A stretch of 64,000 bases of DNA from Myxocyprinus asiaticus (Eukaryota; Chordata; Actinopteri; Cypriniformes; Catostomidae). The position numbers and the translations under genes are program-made. Location of the stretch: contig NC_059374.1 in assembly GCF_019703515.2 (NCBI RefSeq), positions 17,709,095-17,773,094 on the forward strand, written 5' to 3'. A model generated the notes under the pieces. The model was not told where the DNA came from. It did no database searches and worked only from the letters and a program-made list of their open reading frames with translations. The stretch's first letter is position 1, and each line of letters starts with the position of its first letter. Positions 36,495 to 47,875 of this stretch are shown here, one piece after another.

Positions 36495-36510
36495 CATATT
36501 TTTATATGAG

Positions 36511-36869
36511 GCCAGACAACATTGAGCGGATATTGTTCACACTTTGTTAAAATGTGCTTTTTCCTCTCATGTTCTTATATATATATATATAGTTCTCAGG
36601 AGTTTGAAAGATTATTTTGTGCATATTAGAGGTATACAAATGATTGATGGCTTGAATGATTTTGAAAATAAGGGACAGAGGTTGCTTTTTTATATGCCTT
36701 GTAGTTTATAATAAAAAAAAATTCTTTGAACATGTTAATATGCTTGTGATTTAGACCATGTGCCACAGTAATATCTTGAATACCATGTATTTGCACTTTG
36801 ATCCATCCTGGCAATTATTTCTATTTGATAAGGCCACTTAAATTAAGATACTCTTTGAAGTAGTACTTG
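36511..36869. other. downstream of nectin3, short (AT)n, nothing else
   Basis: A short (TA)n lies at 36576-36591. No gene seen. Confidence 0.4.
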
Positions 36870-37465
36870 AAAAGAAATAGTTCTCCTGAAAATGAAAATA
36901 CTCATTGTTTATCATTTATGTTGTTCCAAACATAATGGATTTTATTCCAAAAACATTGTCATTTAAGTACAATAAGAGTAGTCTATATGACTTGTGAACT
37001 ATTTTCCAAGTATCCTGAAGCCATACGATAGCTGATAATCTGCTCTTAAATCTCATTTGTGCTGCTGTTCAATTCAAAGCATTCAAATGGATTGCATTAC
37101 GCTGGTAGTGAGACATCCGAGAACAAATTATGTTTGATTTTAAACCTGGTGCGATTAATCTTAAATTCTTCCTTTTCCTTACTCAAAGCTATTGTATGGC
37201 TTTAGAAGACATGTAATATAGCACATTAATCATATGTACAGTTTATGTGATATTTAAATTTTGCTTCTGGTAAACAGTGCTTTTTTGTCCCATTTTGAGC
37301 TTTACAAACCCATTCACTTTCATATGGAAAAGGTTAGCCTAGACATTCTTCAAAACGTCTCCTTTTTATGTTCCACAGGAAAAAAGATTAGAAGTCATAT
37401 GGTTTGGGGCAACGTGAGATTGAGTAAATAATGAAAGTTTTCATTTTGGGGTTAACTATTCCTTA
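36870..37465. mobile_element. foldback MITE, AAAGGGATAGTTCACCC-like, diverged
   Basis: Left GAAATAGTTCTCCTGAAAATG, right CATTTTGGGGTTAACTATTCC, which pair. The interior has TTGTTCCAAAC and CATATGGTTTGGGGCAAC in opposing positions. About 600 bp, a diverged branch of the family. Confidence 0.6.
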
Positions 37466-37519
37466 AAACTTTCCAATTTTGTCAAGCAACAAGAAGCTGT
37501 CAGTGGCAGAATTGCAAAA

Positions 37520-37735
37520 ATAATCCATTTTCAAATAGATTCCAGACAACTTCCCCATCTTCAGTTGGCTGTACAAATAGATAGTCCCACCCCAAACTCT
37601 CACCATTGGCTGAGCCATTGTAGCTGTGTTGGGCTTGATACGTCGCTCAAACAAACAGAGGAATGCTTTGATAGCACCACAAAGCTACGCTTTTACTTTT
37701 AGTAAAAAAATAAAAAAAAAAAAAAAAAAAACTTT
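37520..37735. repeat. dispersed repeat (TAGTCCCACCC...GATAGCACCACA)
   Basis: GATAGTCCCACCCCAAACTC, ATTGGCTGAGCCA and AACAAACAGAGGAATG are shared with 2380-2465 and 63285-63335. An A-run follows at 37712-37731. Confidence 0.55.
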
Positions 37736-37867
37736 ACAGTTTTAGATGAAATCAACCTACAAATGCCCTACTTATTGTCGACTCTGCATATTAAGCTGCA
37801 ATACGAGAAATTTTAACATCTAAAAAAGTACATCTGCTTTCAAGCTCAGATCAGGTAGCTAATTAAG

Positions 37868-38065
37868 GGGTCCCACTTTATATTAGGTGTCTTTAACTAC
37901 TATGTACTAACATTAAAACACATACAATACAATGTATTTAGTGTGTAACTACATGTTGTTCTGCAAAATCACAAGATTCACATTTGCTGCTACTGAGGTT
38001 GAGGTACGAGAAGGGTTAGGAGTAGGGTTAGAGTTTAGGGTTGGGTTAGGGTTAAAAGCATAAAA
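37868..38065. mobile_element. foldback MITE with telomere-like core, partial copy 2
   Basis: Left half of the 28806-29133 family: GGGGTCCCACTTTATATTAG, then a stretch with TTAGGGTTGGGTTAGGGTT. The right arm is missing. Confidence 0.7.
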
Positions 38066-40069
38066 GTAGGTTTAAAAGGGTATAAAAGCACTCCTCGCAC
38101 CTGCAATTATTGGCTACTGACTTGACGCATCACCTTCCAATAGGTCCAACTCAGCACCCTGTCCATTACTTGATTTTTGGCAATGAGAGGTAATCGATCA
38201 CATCAACACAGCCGTGATACATCATGTTGTCTATTCTTCTGTGTATTGACCAACCACACAAAAACACAGACACAACAAACACACCAAGTCAGCTATGGAT
38301 CCGCCCAGCTATTACAGTCTTGAGTAATTCTCTCTGCTGTTGAGTGATCCTAGTAAATTGAAACCCCCTCTGGATATTGTGAATGAGAAGCTTCAGTCTT
38401 GTTCCCATGACATTTGACAGGGTTTTTAAGGAGATTGCATAAAACACATCCTTGAACAACATCCCTGATAACCTTAGTGGTAACACTTTACAATAAGGGC
38501 TAAGGTTATCTTTTCCATATAATAAAAGTGAATGAGGACTTGACCAAAAAAAAAAAAAAAACAATTATTAAAAAATGTGTCTATGTGCACTACATATTCC
38601 AAGTGTTCTGAGCCATACAGTAGAGATTGAAGACTGAAATGCACTATATTTATAGACTGAAATTCTGAATATGTTCCATTATCTTTGATGGTTAATGTAT
38701 AAATTAACACTTAATGCATAAATTAAATCTAATGGGCTCTACAAGGAAGAATATAAAGTGGCAAATCTAACTCTAGCATTGATCTGAATTAAACATGCAC
38801 AATTTTAATTAATTATCACACCTTTAATTAATTATCTGCAGTTTTATTTAGAACATCATTGGATGGAGCTTGATTATCGCACCTCATCATCATTTACATA
38901 GATAATCCAGCGAGATAATAAACATTACTATTATTATAATTATCATTCATATGTGTATATGTACAGCACTGGGCCCTAAAACATAAAAACAATACATTTA
39001 ATCACAACAGGACATGAGGACGGATAATTAAGGACACTTTCACAGTAAATTCATTCTTATACTGTAGCTGATCAGCAACTTTCCAGTTTTTACTCAGGGA
39101 AAGCCACAGAAGGCCACCAGACTCTCAGTCACCCCTCATGTCCTACCCGCTGTCATGTTTTCAACACTCAAGTGGCTTTAGTGTCTTCTCTTCAGCGGGA
39201 CAGCTTTTGTGCTGTATTGTTGTCTTACCGCAGTGGCCCCAATCCCATCAATCACTGCTTTCAGCAGCAGGTTCATCCAGTTTGTGTATAAATATCTCTC
39301 TGCTGGTGGGCTTGTGTTACCTTCTTCCTACTTCTCTAATCAATCTTTCAAAAGCTTCACCTCCTATTCTTTTATAAACACTTGATAAATCTTTAAGTAA
39401 ATTAGTTTGCCTCTATTTTATGCTATTCTGTTCTATTATATCAGTCTTACTCTTGTGATAATGTTATCTCGTCTGTGTACAGTACAGTGGGGTCTGAGGT
39501 CTGAGAGCACTAGTTTTTGTTTTTGACGTTTTTTAAATCACAAATGTAATACATGGCAAATTGAATACATATTTTGTCCTTATACAGTAATATTCTAAAT
39601 AATATTATCAGCAAAATTCATCAAGAGCAATTCTTTGGTGGTGCAGGCAAAAAGTCATTATAGGGAGAGAGTTTAAAACAATTTGAGTGACAAGTTGAAT
39701 TGAAAAATGAATTTCAGAATTTCTTATGCCCTCTTTTGTTTTAGTGACAGCATGCACTCAAACTGGCATGGACTTCACACAAGTTTGTACAAAAACTGAT
39801 GATCCATGTTATCCCAGCATGATTTGAGAATGATCCAAAGAGCATCTTGTGTGCTTTAACGAAAGCAAGGAAATATGACCTTTTCTAGTTGACATGGTCA
39901 AATTTACAAATGCACTTGCATTTGATTGCTTGTATAGAAATAGTACAGAATCTTGAAAAGTTCTCATTTATTTTATGTCATTTTTTTTATGTTCAAAATC
40001 CTTAAACTTTCTGTTTATTCCCAGGTTTCAATTTTGTGCTGCATGGTTATGACAAAAATCATAATTTTC
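38066..40069. other. intergenic, no gene
   Basis: GGTAACACTTTACAATAAGG at about 38478 resembles the end of a common fish DNA element, but no other end was found. An A-run lies at about 38546-38561. No host exon recognised. Confidence 0.4.
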
Positions 40070-40430
40070 ATTTACATTTATTCATTTAGCAGACGCTTTT
40101 ATCCAAAGCGACTTACAAATGAGGAGAACAATAGAAGCGATTCATCCAACAAAAGGGGCAACAATATAATAAGTGCTGTGATACAAGTCTCACATAGCTT
40201 AGAGCAGTACATACAGCAAGGAAAGGCTTTTTTGTTTGTTTGTTTTTGTTTTTTTAAAGAACATGAAGGTAATGCGTTAGTATGAATGGGTTAGGTGTTC
40301 ATGAAAAAGATGTGTCTTCAGCTGTTTTTTGAAAAAGGCTAAAGACACAACTGCTCAGGTGGAATTAGGCAGGTCATTCCACCAACTGGGAACAGTCAAG
40401 GTAAAGGTCAGGGACAGTGATTGACGACTA
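40070..40430 (+). repeat. dispersed teleost repeat (AGCAGACGCTTTTATCC)
   Basis: TTCATTTAGCAGACGCTTTT followed by ATCCAAAGCGACTTACAAAT is a segment I recognise as very common in teleost genomes. About 300 bp of the repeat follows (GAGCAGTACATACAGCAAG, TGTGTCTTCAGCTGTTTTT). The superfamily is not certain. Confidence 0.55.
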
Positions 40431-41212
40431 TTTCTCTTAATACTGTAATTGCGATTATTAGAATTGCCATTTTAATATGTATTTTTCTTTATGTCGGCTA
40501 CACATCCAAAACAAACTGAGAACTGTGTTCCTGAATGACTTTATTGCAGTTTTATACTTTAGTAAATCAAGACTAGTTGCCTTAATGGTCACGTTCACAT
40601 TGGCCCTCTTAGCAACAAAGCTGTTATTCAAAATTTTGAATAAATTATACACAGATGTGAGCAACAGATTTGTCTGTGAGTGGTTACAATTGTCATGTGT
40701 ATTTTGTTGATTCATGTTCTCATTCATCATCTCATGTTCGAGATCCACCTATGGGAAGGGCATCCGTACCTGACTTCTGCAGAAGCATCCAATTGCACCA
40801 AGTCTGGCTAGACAGACAGAAGCGCGTGACCTATGCCCGGTAAGGACCCGCCCCCTTACCTAAGAGCATATAAGGACCTGCATGCGCTGCTGTTCCTCAG
40901 TTGACATTCGCTTCTCCTGACTTCTGTTTCTCTCAGCTCGGTTGGAATTTGGACTTTCACAATTTTATCTACAGGAGGACAAATCGTTCAGATCAGCCTC
41001 CGCCAGACGTGACTGTCTTGCTTCAGCAAGGTTAGCTGTTTTTGTTTGCACGCTCGCTTAAACTACCAATCAGGCTGCTCACCTTTCTCTCTCACCACTT
41101 CCCCTGCTCCACGGCTGCCCGCCACGGATTTTAAGGAGTTTTTCTCTAATATGGGGCTTTCCAAACCTATGGCTTCCCCCAGGGACAACCTATCGCGTTC
41201 CTGCCTGGCCGC

Positions 41213-42361
41213 GTGTGGTGCCCTCATCCTTTCTGTGTTGTTTGTATGGGACACAAACATGCGGAGGAGGCTCTAAAATTCCCGGAAAACTGTAGCCACT
41301 GCCTGGCGCTGCCCAAAAAACTCTGGCGCCGGAGGCTCAAGGTTGCCACTACCCAGTGCACCGACCCCAATCTTTCCGACTCTGATGGGGGAAACAGTGA
41401 CGACGACACACTCCGGGGTGCCTACCGGGGCGCGATCTCTCTCAGCTGGCCCGATCAAAGCAACCCGGCATTCCCTGAGGACATTTTCTCAGGGGATCCC
41501 TCGTTCGCCAATGAGCTGGCTGGCTCCGGACGAGGAGGCCATCCCGTCTTCCATGTCTCCACAGGTTAACACCCCTGTGGCCTTACCCCAGTCCGTCATT
41601 ATTGAGGTTTGTGAGCGAGCGGCCACTCGCCTCAATATTGAATGGCTAGCTCTACAAAGTGCCGCTAACCAGGAGAGGGACGAGTATGACGGGAAACTCC
41701 TGGGACCCCCTCCTGCATGTGCTAAGCATATGAGGCATTGTTGGGGAGACCCGCTCGACCTCAAACACGGTCTCTCGGGCCTCGAAGTGAAGGATATGAT
41801 GGCGCCAGACACCTTAATCCCTCTCAATGTGGCCTTCTTGCCCCTCACAAGCCTGTTCTCCCCAACAAAATGGACCGCTTTTCTGTCTCCATCCATCAGG
41901 CCTATTATAAAGCCTTGGCCTTGGCTGTCAGGGCCTTCAACGTCTCCTCCCTCCTCTCTGTATACCAGGCTGAACTCCTAGTCGACATGGGGCAGCAACT
42001 AGAGAAAGGGACCCCCACACCCTCTCTGTGGAAGGAGATTGTCACAGTTAATGACCTTGTTCTCCGTAACACATGTCAGGCCATCCAAGCCTGCGGGTGT
42101 TCCATGGCTCTATCAGTGGCCAGAGAACGTGCGCTCTGGCTTAATCTGTCAGGCCTCTCTGACAGTGAGAAGTGGCGCATCGCGGATGCCCCGGTAGAGC
42201 CTGGCCATGCTCTCTTTGGCCCTGCCGTCGCCTTGATGCAACAGCGTTGCGACGATAAGAAAAAGAGGACGAAGCGCTTAAATTATGCCTTTCTAGGAAA
42301 GCGGCACCGCACACCCATCCAACCCTCCTGCCACGGGGCATCTTTTCCATCACCCTGGTAA
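41213..42361 (+). pseudogene. DIRS-like gag pseudogene
   Basis: Three segments in two frames. 41213-41569 has a Cys/His cluster (CVVCMGHKHAEEAL, then CSHCLALPKKLWRRRL) and an acidic stretch. 41570-41780 continues in another frame (VIIEVCERAATRLNIEWLAL). 41800-42361 returns to the first frame with YQAELLVDMGQQ and SVARERALWLNLSGLSD, then a basic end (DDKKKRTKRLNYAFLGKRHR). The cluster and the ERALWLNL block resemble gag proteins of fish DIRS retrotransposons as I remember them. Two frameshifts make it dead. No reverse transcriptase or tyrosine recombinase follows. Confidence 0.6.
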
Positions 42362-42619
42362 GGCAAAGCCACGCAGAAAACCACCTCCTCAGCAGAGTAA
42401 CCCAGCCTCCGCTAAGGGGGAGAACATCTTTCGCCTCGGCTGCGGCCAAGAAACCCCCCAACTCTATCCCCTCCAACTCTAAACGTAAACAGCCGGCCTG
42501 ATGCATGGCCTCAAGGGACTTTGAGTCCACGTTCTCGGGCCGCCAGCACCCCGGACTCCTGTTCTGCCCTCCTAGTTCACCCGTTCAAAAAAAGGAGGTT
42601 TTCTCTCGGTGGGGTCAGT

Positions 42620-42650
42620 CCCCCCCCCCCCCCACCCCCCCCCACCAGTG
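42620..42650. repeat. C-rich tract
   Basis: Two C-runs separated by single A bases; proline codons in the overlapping open frames derive from it. Confidence 0.9.
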
Positions 42651-42873
42651 GGTGCCCACCCTGTGTGTTCAGTGCAGAACAATGTGTGTTCCCCCATCCA
42701 GCTCATGTCAGGGAGCCTCCCCGTGCTGGAGGTGTTTACAGTGAGAAAAATTACACAAGCAGTGTCACCACACCACCCCTATTACATTTCTCTCACCCAT
42801 TCAATAAAGGCTTCAGCCCCAGTGTTTCACAACACACAAAAAAACAGAAAAAATCTAACGAATCAAATGATTC

Positions 42874-43003
42874 CATGACATGGAACTCTGGCACGGCGGC
42901 CATGACGTGGAACTCTGGCACGGCGGCCATGACGTGGAACTCTGGCTCGGCGGCCATGACGTGGAACTCTGGCACGGCGGCCATGACGTGGAACTCTAGC
43001 TCC
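42874..43003 (+). repeat. 27-bp minisatellite, about five units
   Basis: Unit starts at 42874, 42901, 42928, 42955 and 42982 (CATGACGTGGAACTCTGGCA then CGGCGGC). Divisible by three, so it reads as MTWNSGTAA repeats on the plus strand. The last unit is diverged and partial. Confidence 0.92.
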
Positions 43004-43089
43004 CTATTGAACTTTGAAAATTATGCTATGTTTTTTGTGTTTTGTTCATGTGTTGAGGTGTCGGGAGCCGCCCCTTAGTGGGGGGGATA

Positions 43090-43504
43090 TGTCATGTGTA
43101 TTTTGTTGATTCATGCTTTTCATGTCTTTTATTTTGAAAAGTTTAGTTCTTGTTTCATGTGGTTCCCTTGTCATGTGATTTCATGTTTCCCTTCAGGTTC
43201 ATGTGTCTTGTTTTCATTAGTTTATTGTTTGATTACCTTGTTATCAGTTCTGTCTGTTCATTGGTTCCCTCATCTTTGTTTTAACCCTTGTCCATGAATT
43301 TAAGCCCTCATGTTTACCATTGTCCTTTGTCAGGTATTGTGTTTGTGTAGGGTATTAAAGTCAAGTCTATGTCAAGTTGTTCATGTTTTGTTTTGTTCAC
43401 GTTTATAGTTAGGGTTTTGGACATCACTTATGTAAATAAACTAAATTTGGGTTCATCTTTACTTCATCGTCTTCATCATCGTCATTGCCAGCACCAACGT
43501 TACA
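43090..43504 (+). repeat. LTR (3' LTR of a Gypsy-like element)
   Basis: Starts TGTCATG and ends CGTTACA (TG...CA), preceded by the purine tract AGTGGGGGGGATA, and contains AATAAA at 43435-43440. About 415 bp. Style matches the LTRs at 53037 and 55445 (TGTCATG start, TTACA end), but the sequence is a different family. Confidence 0.65.
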
Positions 43505-43917
43505 GAACATTACAACAATGGTCATCCACTGCACAAAAACACATTAAATAGAAAGTTAAATAGAAAATTTTGATGCAACATGAGTAGACCTACGTGGACT
43601 GCTATAATTGACACTTTTCACAGTTAGTTAATTGTGGCAGCTGTTATTGTAAGCTTGATTATTTACTGGATTTATTGTACAGCCTTATTTAAATTCGATT
43701 TTGAATCCCAGATTTTCAGTCTGAACTCAATCTTTTGGACCCCACTGTATCTACTCTCAAAAGATGAGTTACCCCATTTAACCTTCTGTAACTATTTGGG
43801 TCATATTTGACGCATTTGACTTTTCTTTTTAAAATTAAAAATGGTTTCCTTCATCGGAGCAGTACAAGGCTTGTTGACTTTTGCTCTACTTCCCATCTGA
43901 AAACACACACACAGACA

Positions 43918-43951
<34 letters not shown>

Positions 43952-45887
43952 GAAACTGGACTTGATTTGATGAGTCTAAGTGGTTGCAAAAAAAAAAACT
44001 GTTCTGGGTCATATTGGACATGCCATAGTCAATGAATGGGTGAGACTATAATATGGAGCATTTTTTTTATTTTTTTATTTATCAAATAAAATCAATCAGT
44101 TAGCCACAATACAGAGCACACCCACTCAGAAATGATGGAGTGAGACTCTAGCACATCCAAAATACAGAACACTCACTCACTCACACACACACACACACAC
44201 ACACACATACATACATATACATACACATTAACACACACATACACAAATGAATTTGTGAGTCTACAATGCAGAGCAATTTTTTTATTTTCTCAAATAAAAA
44301 GCAATCAGCCACAATGCAGCATGCACACACACATACACGCACATACAGATCAGAGTTAGAGTCTGACCCCACGTTATTTTTGTTCATGTCACTGATTTGA
44401 AATTTGATGTTTTCCATTGCGCAGTCTTCTGTTTGTACACAAATTGTATTATCATTGTTCATTGATGTTCACATCTGTTTATTGCTGTTAGTTTTATTGA
44501 CATTTTTATTTATTTACTCTTTTGAGTTATTGAAATTTGATGTTTGATGTCTGAAATAAATAACAGGTAACAAAATGCTTGATGTCTTCTCTTCATAATA
44601 CCTGTAAGCATAATGTAGCAAGTGGTTTACAAAAAAAAAAAAAAAAGCTAAACTTTGGCAAATAATAGTCTTTGATGATGTCTATGTATATATCCAAATA
44701 CATAACTAGTGAAATACATCTTAAAAAATAAGTTTGTTTCAACTTTGTATTGCAGAGACTAGGCCCATCTAAATCAATGGATCACTATAGCCACTGACTG
44801 GCTTTAAGTGTTATTTTATATGTTATTTTTTCATCTTTATTTTTTTTCACCAGATAGCAGCAAATGCTCCAAAAGCCTTACACCATCTGGTATTTTCTTA
44901 ATTTGTCAGATTAATGAAGTTTATGTCTTCACAGAAGTGAAATTCTTATAAAAATTGTTTATTAATTTTGTTTAATTGTATAATTTAATAATAAAAAAAA
45001 TCAAACTAAGTCAAAATACCATCAAATTCCAGATGAAATGCTGACGTTTAATATCATGCATTTACTGAAATTTGTTTCCTTTATAAAAAATAAAAAAAAT
45101 AAATTCAACATATGATTACCGTGTCGGCCTGTAATGAACAGTATCCAGGGGTTAATAACAGGATGTTTTGCACCATGCATTCCTGTAACTTCGTAAGTGT
45201 TGTTCAAATTTGCTCAGGTCAGAAATGAAAACTCCTGCTGGGTTCCAGTAGCCTGGATTTAAAAGTTATAGTGCAGGCCTCCCTCACTCTCTTGTTTTCC
45301 TGGAAAAAAAACGGAGAGATCCCACCATTGTTGACTAATGAACACAACCCAAGCATTGGGGAGTTCACATGAAAGGCCAGAACTGACACAGCAGAGCAGA
45401 CAAATTGTTTGAGCTCATGGATTTAGAAATAATGAAATGCTTCAGAGGGTGAGAGAGTGCATAATAGATAAAACACAAAGTTATGTCCTATGGAAAGACT
45501 GACTTTCAAAGTTCAACAAGATAACAAAATCTTTGGGTGACAAAGTTGTTAGAGTTGAGTTACACTCTAGTACTCTCTTGACGAGGTGTTCTCTCACCAG
45601 TTTTGGGTCAATGCTTCATGTCTATGTGAGTGACTTTTGGAGGGAGCTGCATGGGGGAATGTGGGGGGTTTGAAGAGGTGCTGTCTTCATAGAATCTTGG
45701 CTTGCTGCACTCTGTGAATGGGGGCAAGGCATTGAAAAGGACAGGCATAGGTGCTCAATTGCTCTCCAGTATTTACTAAATGACTCCCACAACTGTTTGT
45801 TGTTTAGAGTTTATTTGTACTGAGAGAGAAACTGTGGCCAAATGTATGCTCATGCATATAAGTAAAATATCTGTGCAATAAATGTAC

Positions 45888-45922
<35 letters not shown>

Positions 45923-46184
45923 GCTGCTGTGGTGGCCAGAACCTTACAGTTGAAAATGCAAGCACTATGTTTTTCAGGCGTTACGGATGTCATTTTGTTG
46001 ACTGTATTCTAGAGTTCATAACCCTATCATTACAATAATTGATATACTGTAATGTTAACCTACCAACCTATTTGAACTGAAGAAATTATAATTAATTTAT
46101 TTTTTTACATATAAATATGAATAAATAATACTACCAATAATTTTTTTTATACCATAAATAGGCTAAGAATGTCATAACAACATA
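43505..46184. other. intergenic, microsatellites, no gene
   Basis: (AC)n at 43901-43949 and 44182-44207, GGGTCATATT-type words near 43799 and 44007, and an A-run at 45893-45919. No host exon recognised. Confidence 0.5.
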
Positions 46185-46490
46185 GTCTCATGACAATTAG
46201 TGATAATTCTTACAAGATGGAGAAATTATAATATATCGTATGGCTTGGCTCGTATGAAAAGGTACGAAATGTTATCTAGCCTCCTATCCAACACTTTATT
46301 TTGAACACAAAGATTTCTAGAAGAATATTTCAGCTCTGTAGGTCCATACAATTAAAGTGAATGGAGGACAGAACATTGAAGCTCAAAAAAGCATATAAAG
46401 CAGCATAAAAGCAAACCACACAACTCCAGTGGTTTAATCCATGTCTTTAGAAGCGATATTATAGGTGTGGTTGAGAAACAGATCAATATT

Positions 46491-47535
46491 AAAAGGTATA
46501 GTTCACCAAAAAATTAAAATACTCTCATCATTTACTCACCCTAATGCCATCCCAGATGTGTATAACTTTCTTTCTTCTGCAGAACACAAATGTAGATTTT
46601 TAGAGGAAGATTTCAGCTCTGTAGGTCCGTACAATGCAAGTGAATGGGTGCCAAAATTTTGACGCTCCAAAAAGCACATAAAGGCAGCATAAAAGTATTC
46701 CATATGACTCCAGTGGTTAAATCCATATTTTCAGAAGTGATATGATATGTGTGGATGAGCAACAGATCAATATTTAAAGTTGCACTCAGTAACTTTTGTC
46801 TTTGTGTCATCTTGGACATACACTGACACCTAACGGCTTGGATGCAGCATCATTTAAAATCAACAGTTTTCAGTTTCAGATGCCATTGAAGAAATTTAGT
46901 ATTCACACTCAGCCAAGATTACTTTAATCAGTGAGTGAAAGTATCAAATAACAGGATGGTTACTGTGATTAAGAGAGTAGTATTCGGCTGGTCATGTGAT
47001 TTTAACATGGCAGCCCCCATATGCGGACCCTCTCCATGTAGAATAAGGTTATAAGGTTACTGATATTACTTGACTCTTCATTTTAATGTGAGTGGTCATG
47101 ATTTCCTACATATACTGAAAATTACAATTCATGTCGTTAGGAGTTAAACTTTTTTAATGACGAAAAAATTACTAAGCATGTGAATCACCAAAAGCACAAG
47201 AAGAAGAATGTGAACATTAAAGTGGAGACTGACTGAACAGGGAGGAGAATTTATAGTAAAAATTTACTAAAATATGAATCTGTTTCTCACCCACACCTAT
47301 CATATCTCTTTACTTATGATTACTTTTATGCTGGCCTATGTGATTTTTGGAGCTTCAAAATATTGGCACCCATTCATTTTGCCATAATGCATTGTATGGA
47401 CCTACACAGCTGAGATATTTTTCAAAAATCTTCATTTGTGTTCAGCAGAAGAAAGAAAGTCATACACATCTGAAATGGCATGAGGGTGAGTAAATGATGA
47501 GAGAATTTTCATTTTTGGGGGAATTGTTCCTTTAA
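46491..47535. mobile_element. foldback MITE, AAAGGGATAGTTCACCC family, split by a second MITE
   Basis: Left arm AAAAGGTATAGTTCACC with CTCATCATTTACTCACCC; right arm GGGTGAGTAAATGATGAGAG ending GTTCCTTTAA. Its middle is interrupted at 46773-47182. An extra half-copy (46307-46490, with CAGCTCTGTAGGTCCATACA) lies directly upstream in the same orientation. Confidence 0.75.
46773..47182 (-). mobile_element. foldback MITE, AAAGGTGCACTCAGTA family, copy 2
   Basis: Starts TTTAAAGTTGCACTCAGTAAC and shares the internal GGCTTGGATGCAGCATCATT and CAGTTTCAGATGCCATTG words with 13237-13653 in reverse orientation. Nested in the previous MITE. Confidence 0.7.
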
Positions 47536-47875
47536 GAAATTAAACGTCTGCGAACAAATTTAGTTACTCGTTCCACATTTATTTATGCAATTCAAATGTG
47601 TGGCAGATGTATGTCAATAACCTGTAATATGCTTCCCTCATCTCATTCCAAACCTCCATGATATTTTTCTTCTGTGGTGCACAAAATATATTTTCCTATT
47701 TAAATCATGGTTAGGTTTAGGTTTGGGTAAGGAGTTAAACTAAGGTAAAATTTTAATAACGTTTATCATTGGTTCGTTTGTTTTTTTCTGTGGGAGTAAA
47801 AGTCAAGAGCCAACTCATACGATTTCTTATGATTTCCCCATCTCATACCATTATTACAACTTGAGACCGGGTTGG

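Larger units (their letters stand above)
34133..36510 (+). other. nectin3: probable nectin3 3' UTR
   Basis: About 2.4 kb after the stop codon has no coding signal. It holds an AC/AT microsatellite, a T-rich reverse copy of a dispersed repeat and several AATAAA hexamers (35572, 36186, 36489). The extent is inferred from the last of these; no transcript evidence is available. Confidence 0.5.
40691..43504 (+). mobile_element. composite retroelement relic (DIRS-like gag between LTR pieces)
   Basis: Begins with TGTCATGTGTATTTTGTTGA and the same bases start a 3' LTR at 43090. Only about 26 bp of the 5' repeat matches, so the 5' LTR is truncated or rearranged. The interior carries a gag-like pseudogene, C-runs, a minisatellite and a purine tract before the LTR. 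The gag resembles DIRS-type while the LTR (TG...CA with poly(A) signal) is Gypsy-like, so this may be two elements merged. Confidence 0.6.
46185..47875. mobile_element. GTCTCATGA-type DNA element interrupted by foldback MITEs
   Basis: Left end TAGTCTCATGACAATTAGTG with TATCGTATGGCTTGGCTC pairs with the right end, whose reverse complement reads CCGGTCTCAAGTTG and TCGTATGAGTTGGCTC. The interval contains a GGTTAGGTTTAGG segment also found in the copies at 12352 and 13815. It is split by a partial MITE (46307-46490) and a full one (46491-47535). Confidence 0.6.

Noticed and set aside
42874..43003. Regular repeats that could suggest a CRISPR array
   Set aside because: Units are directly abutting with no spacers, in vertebrate DNA inside a retroelement: a minisatellite.
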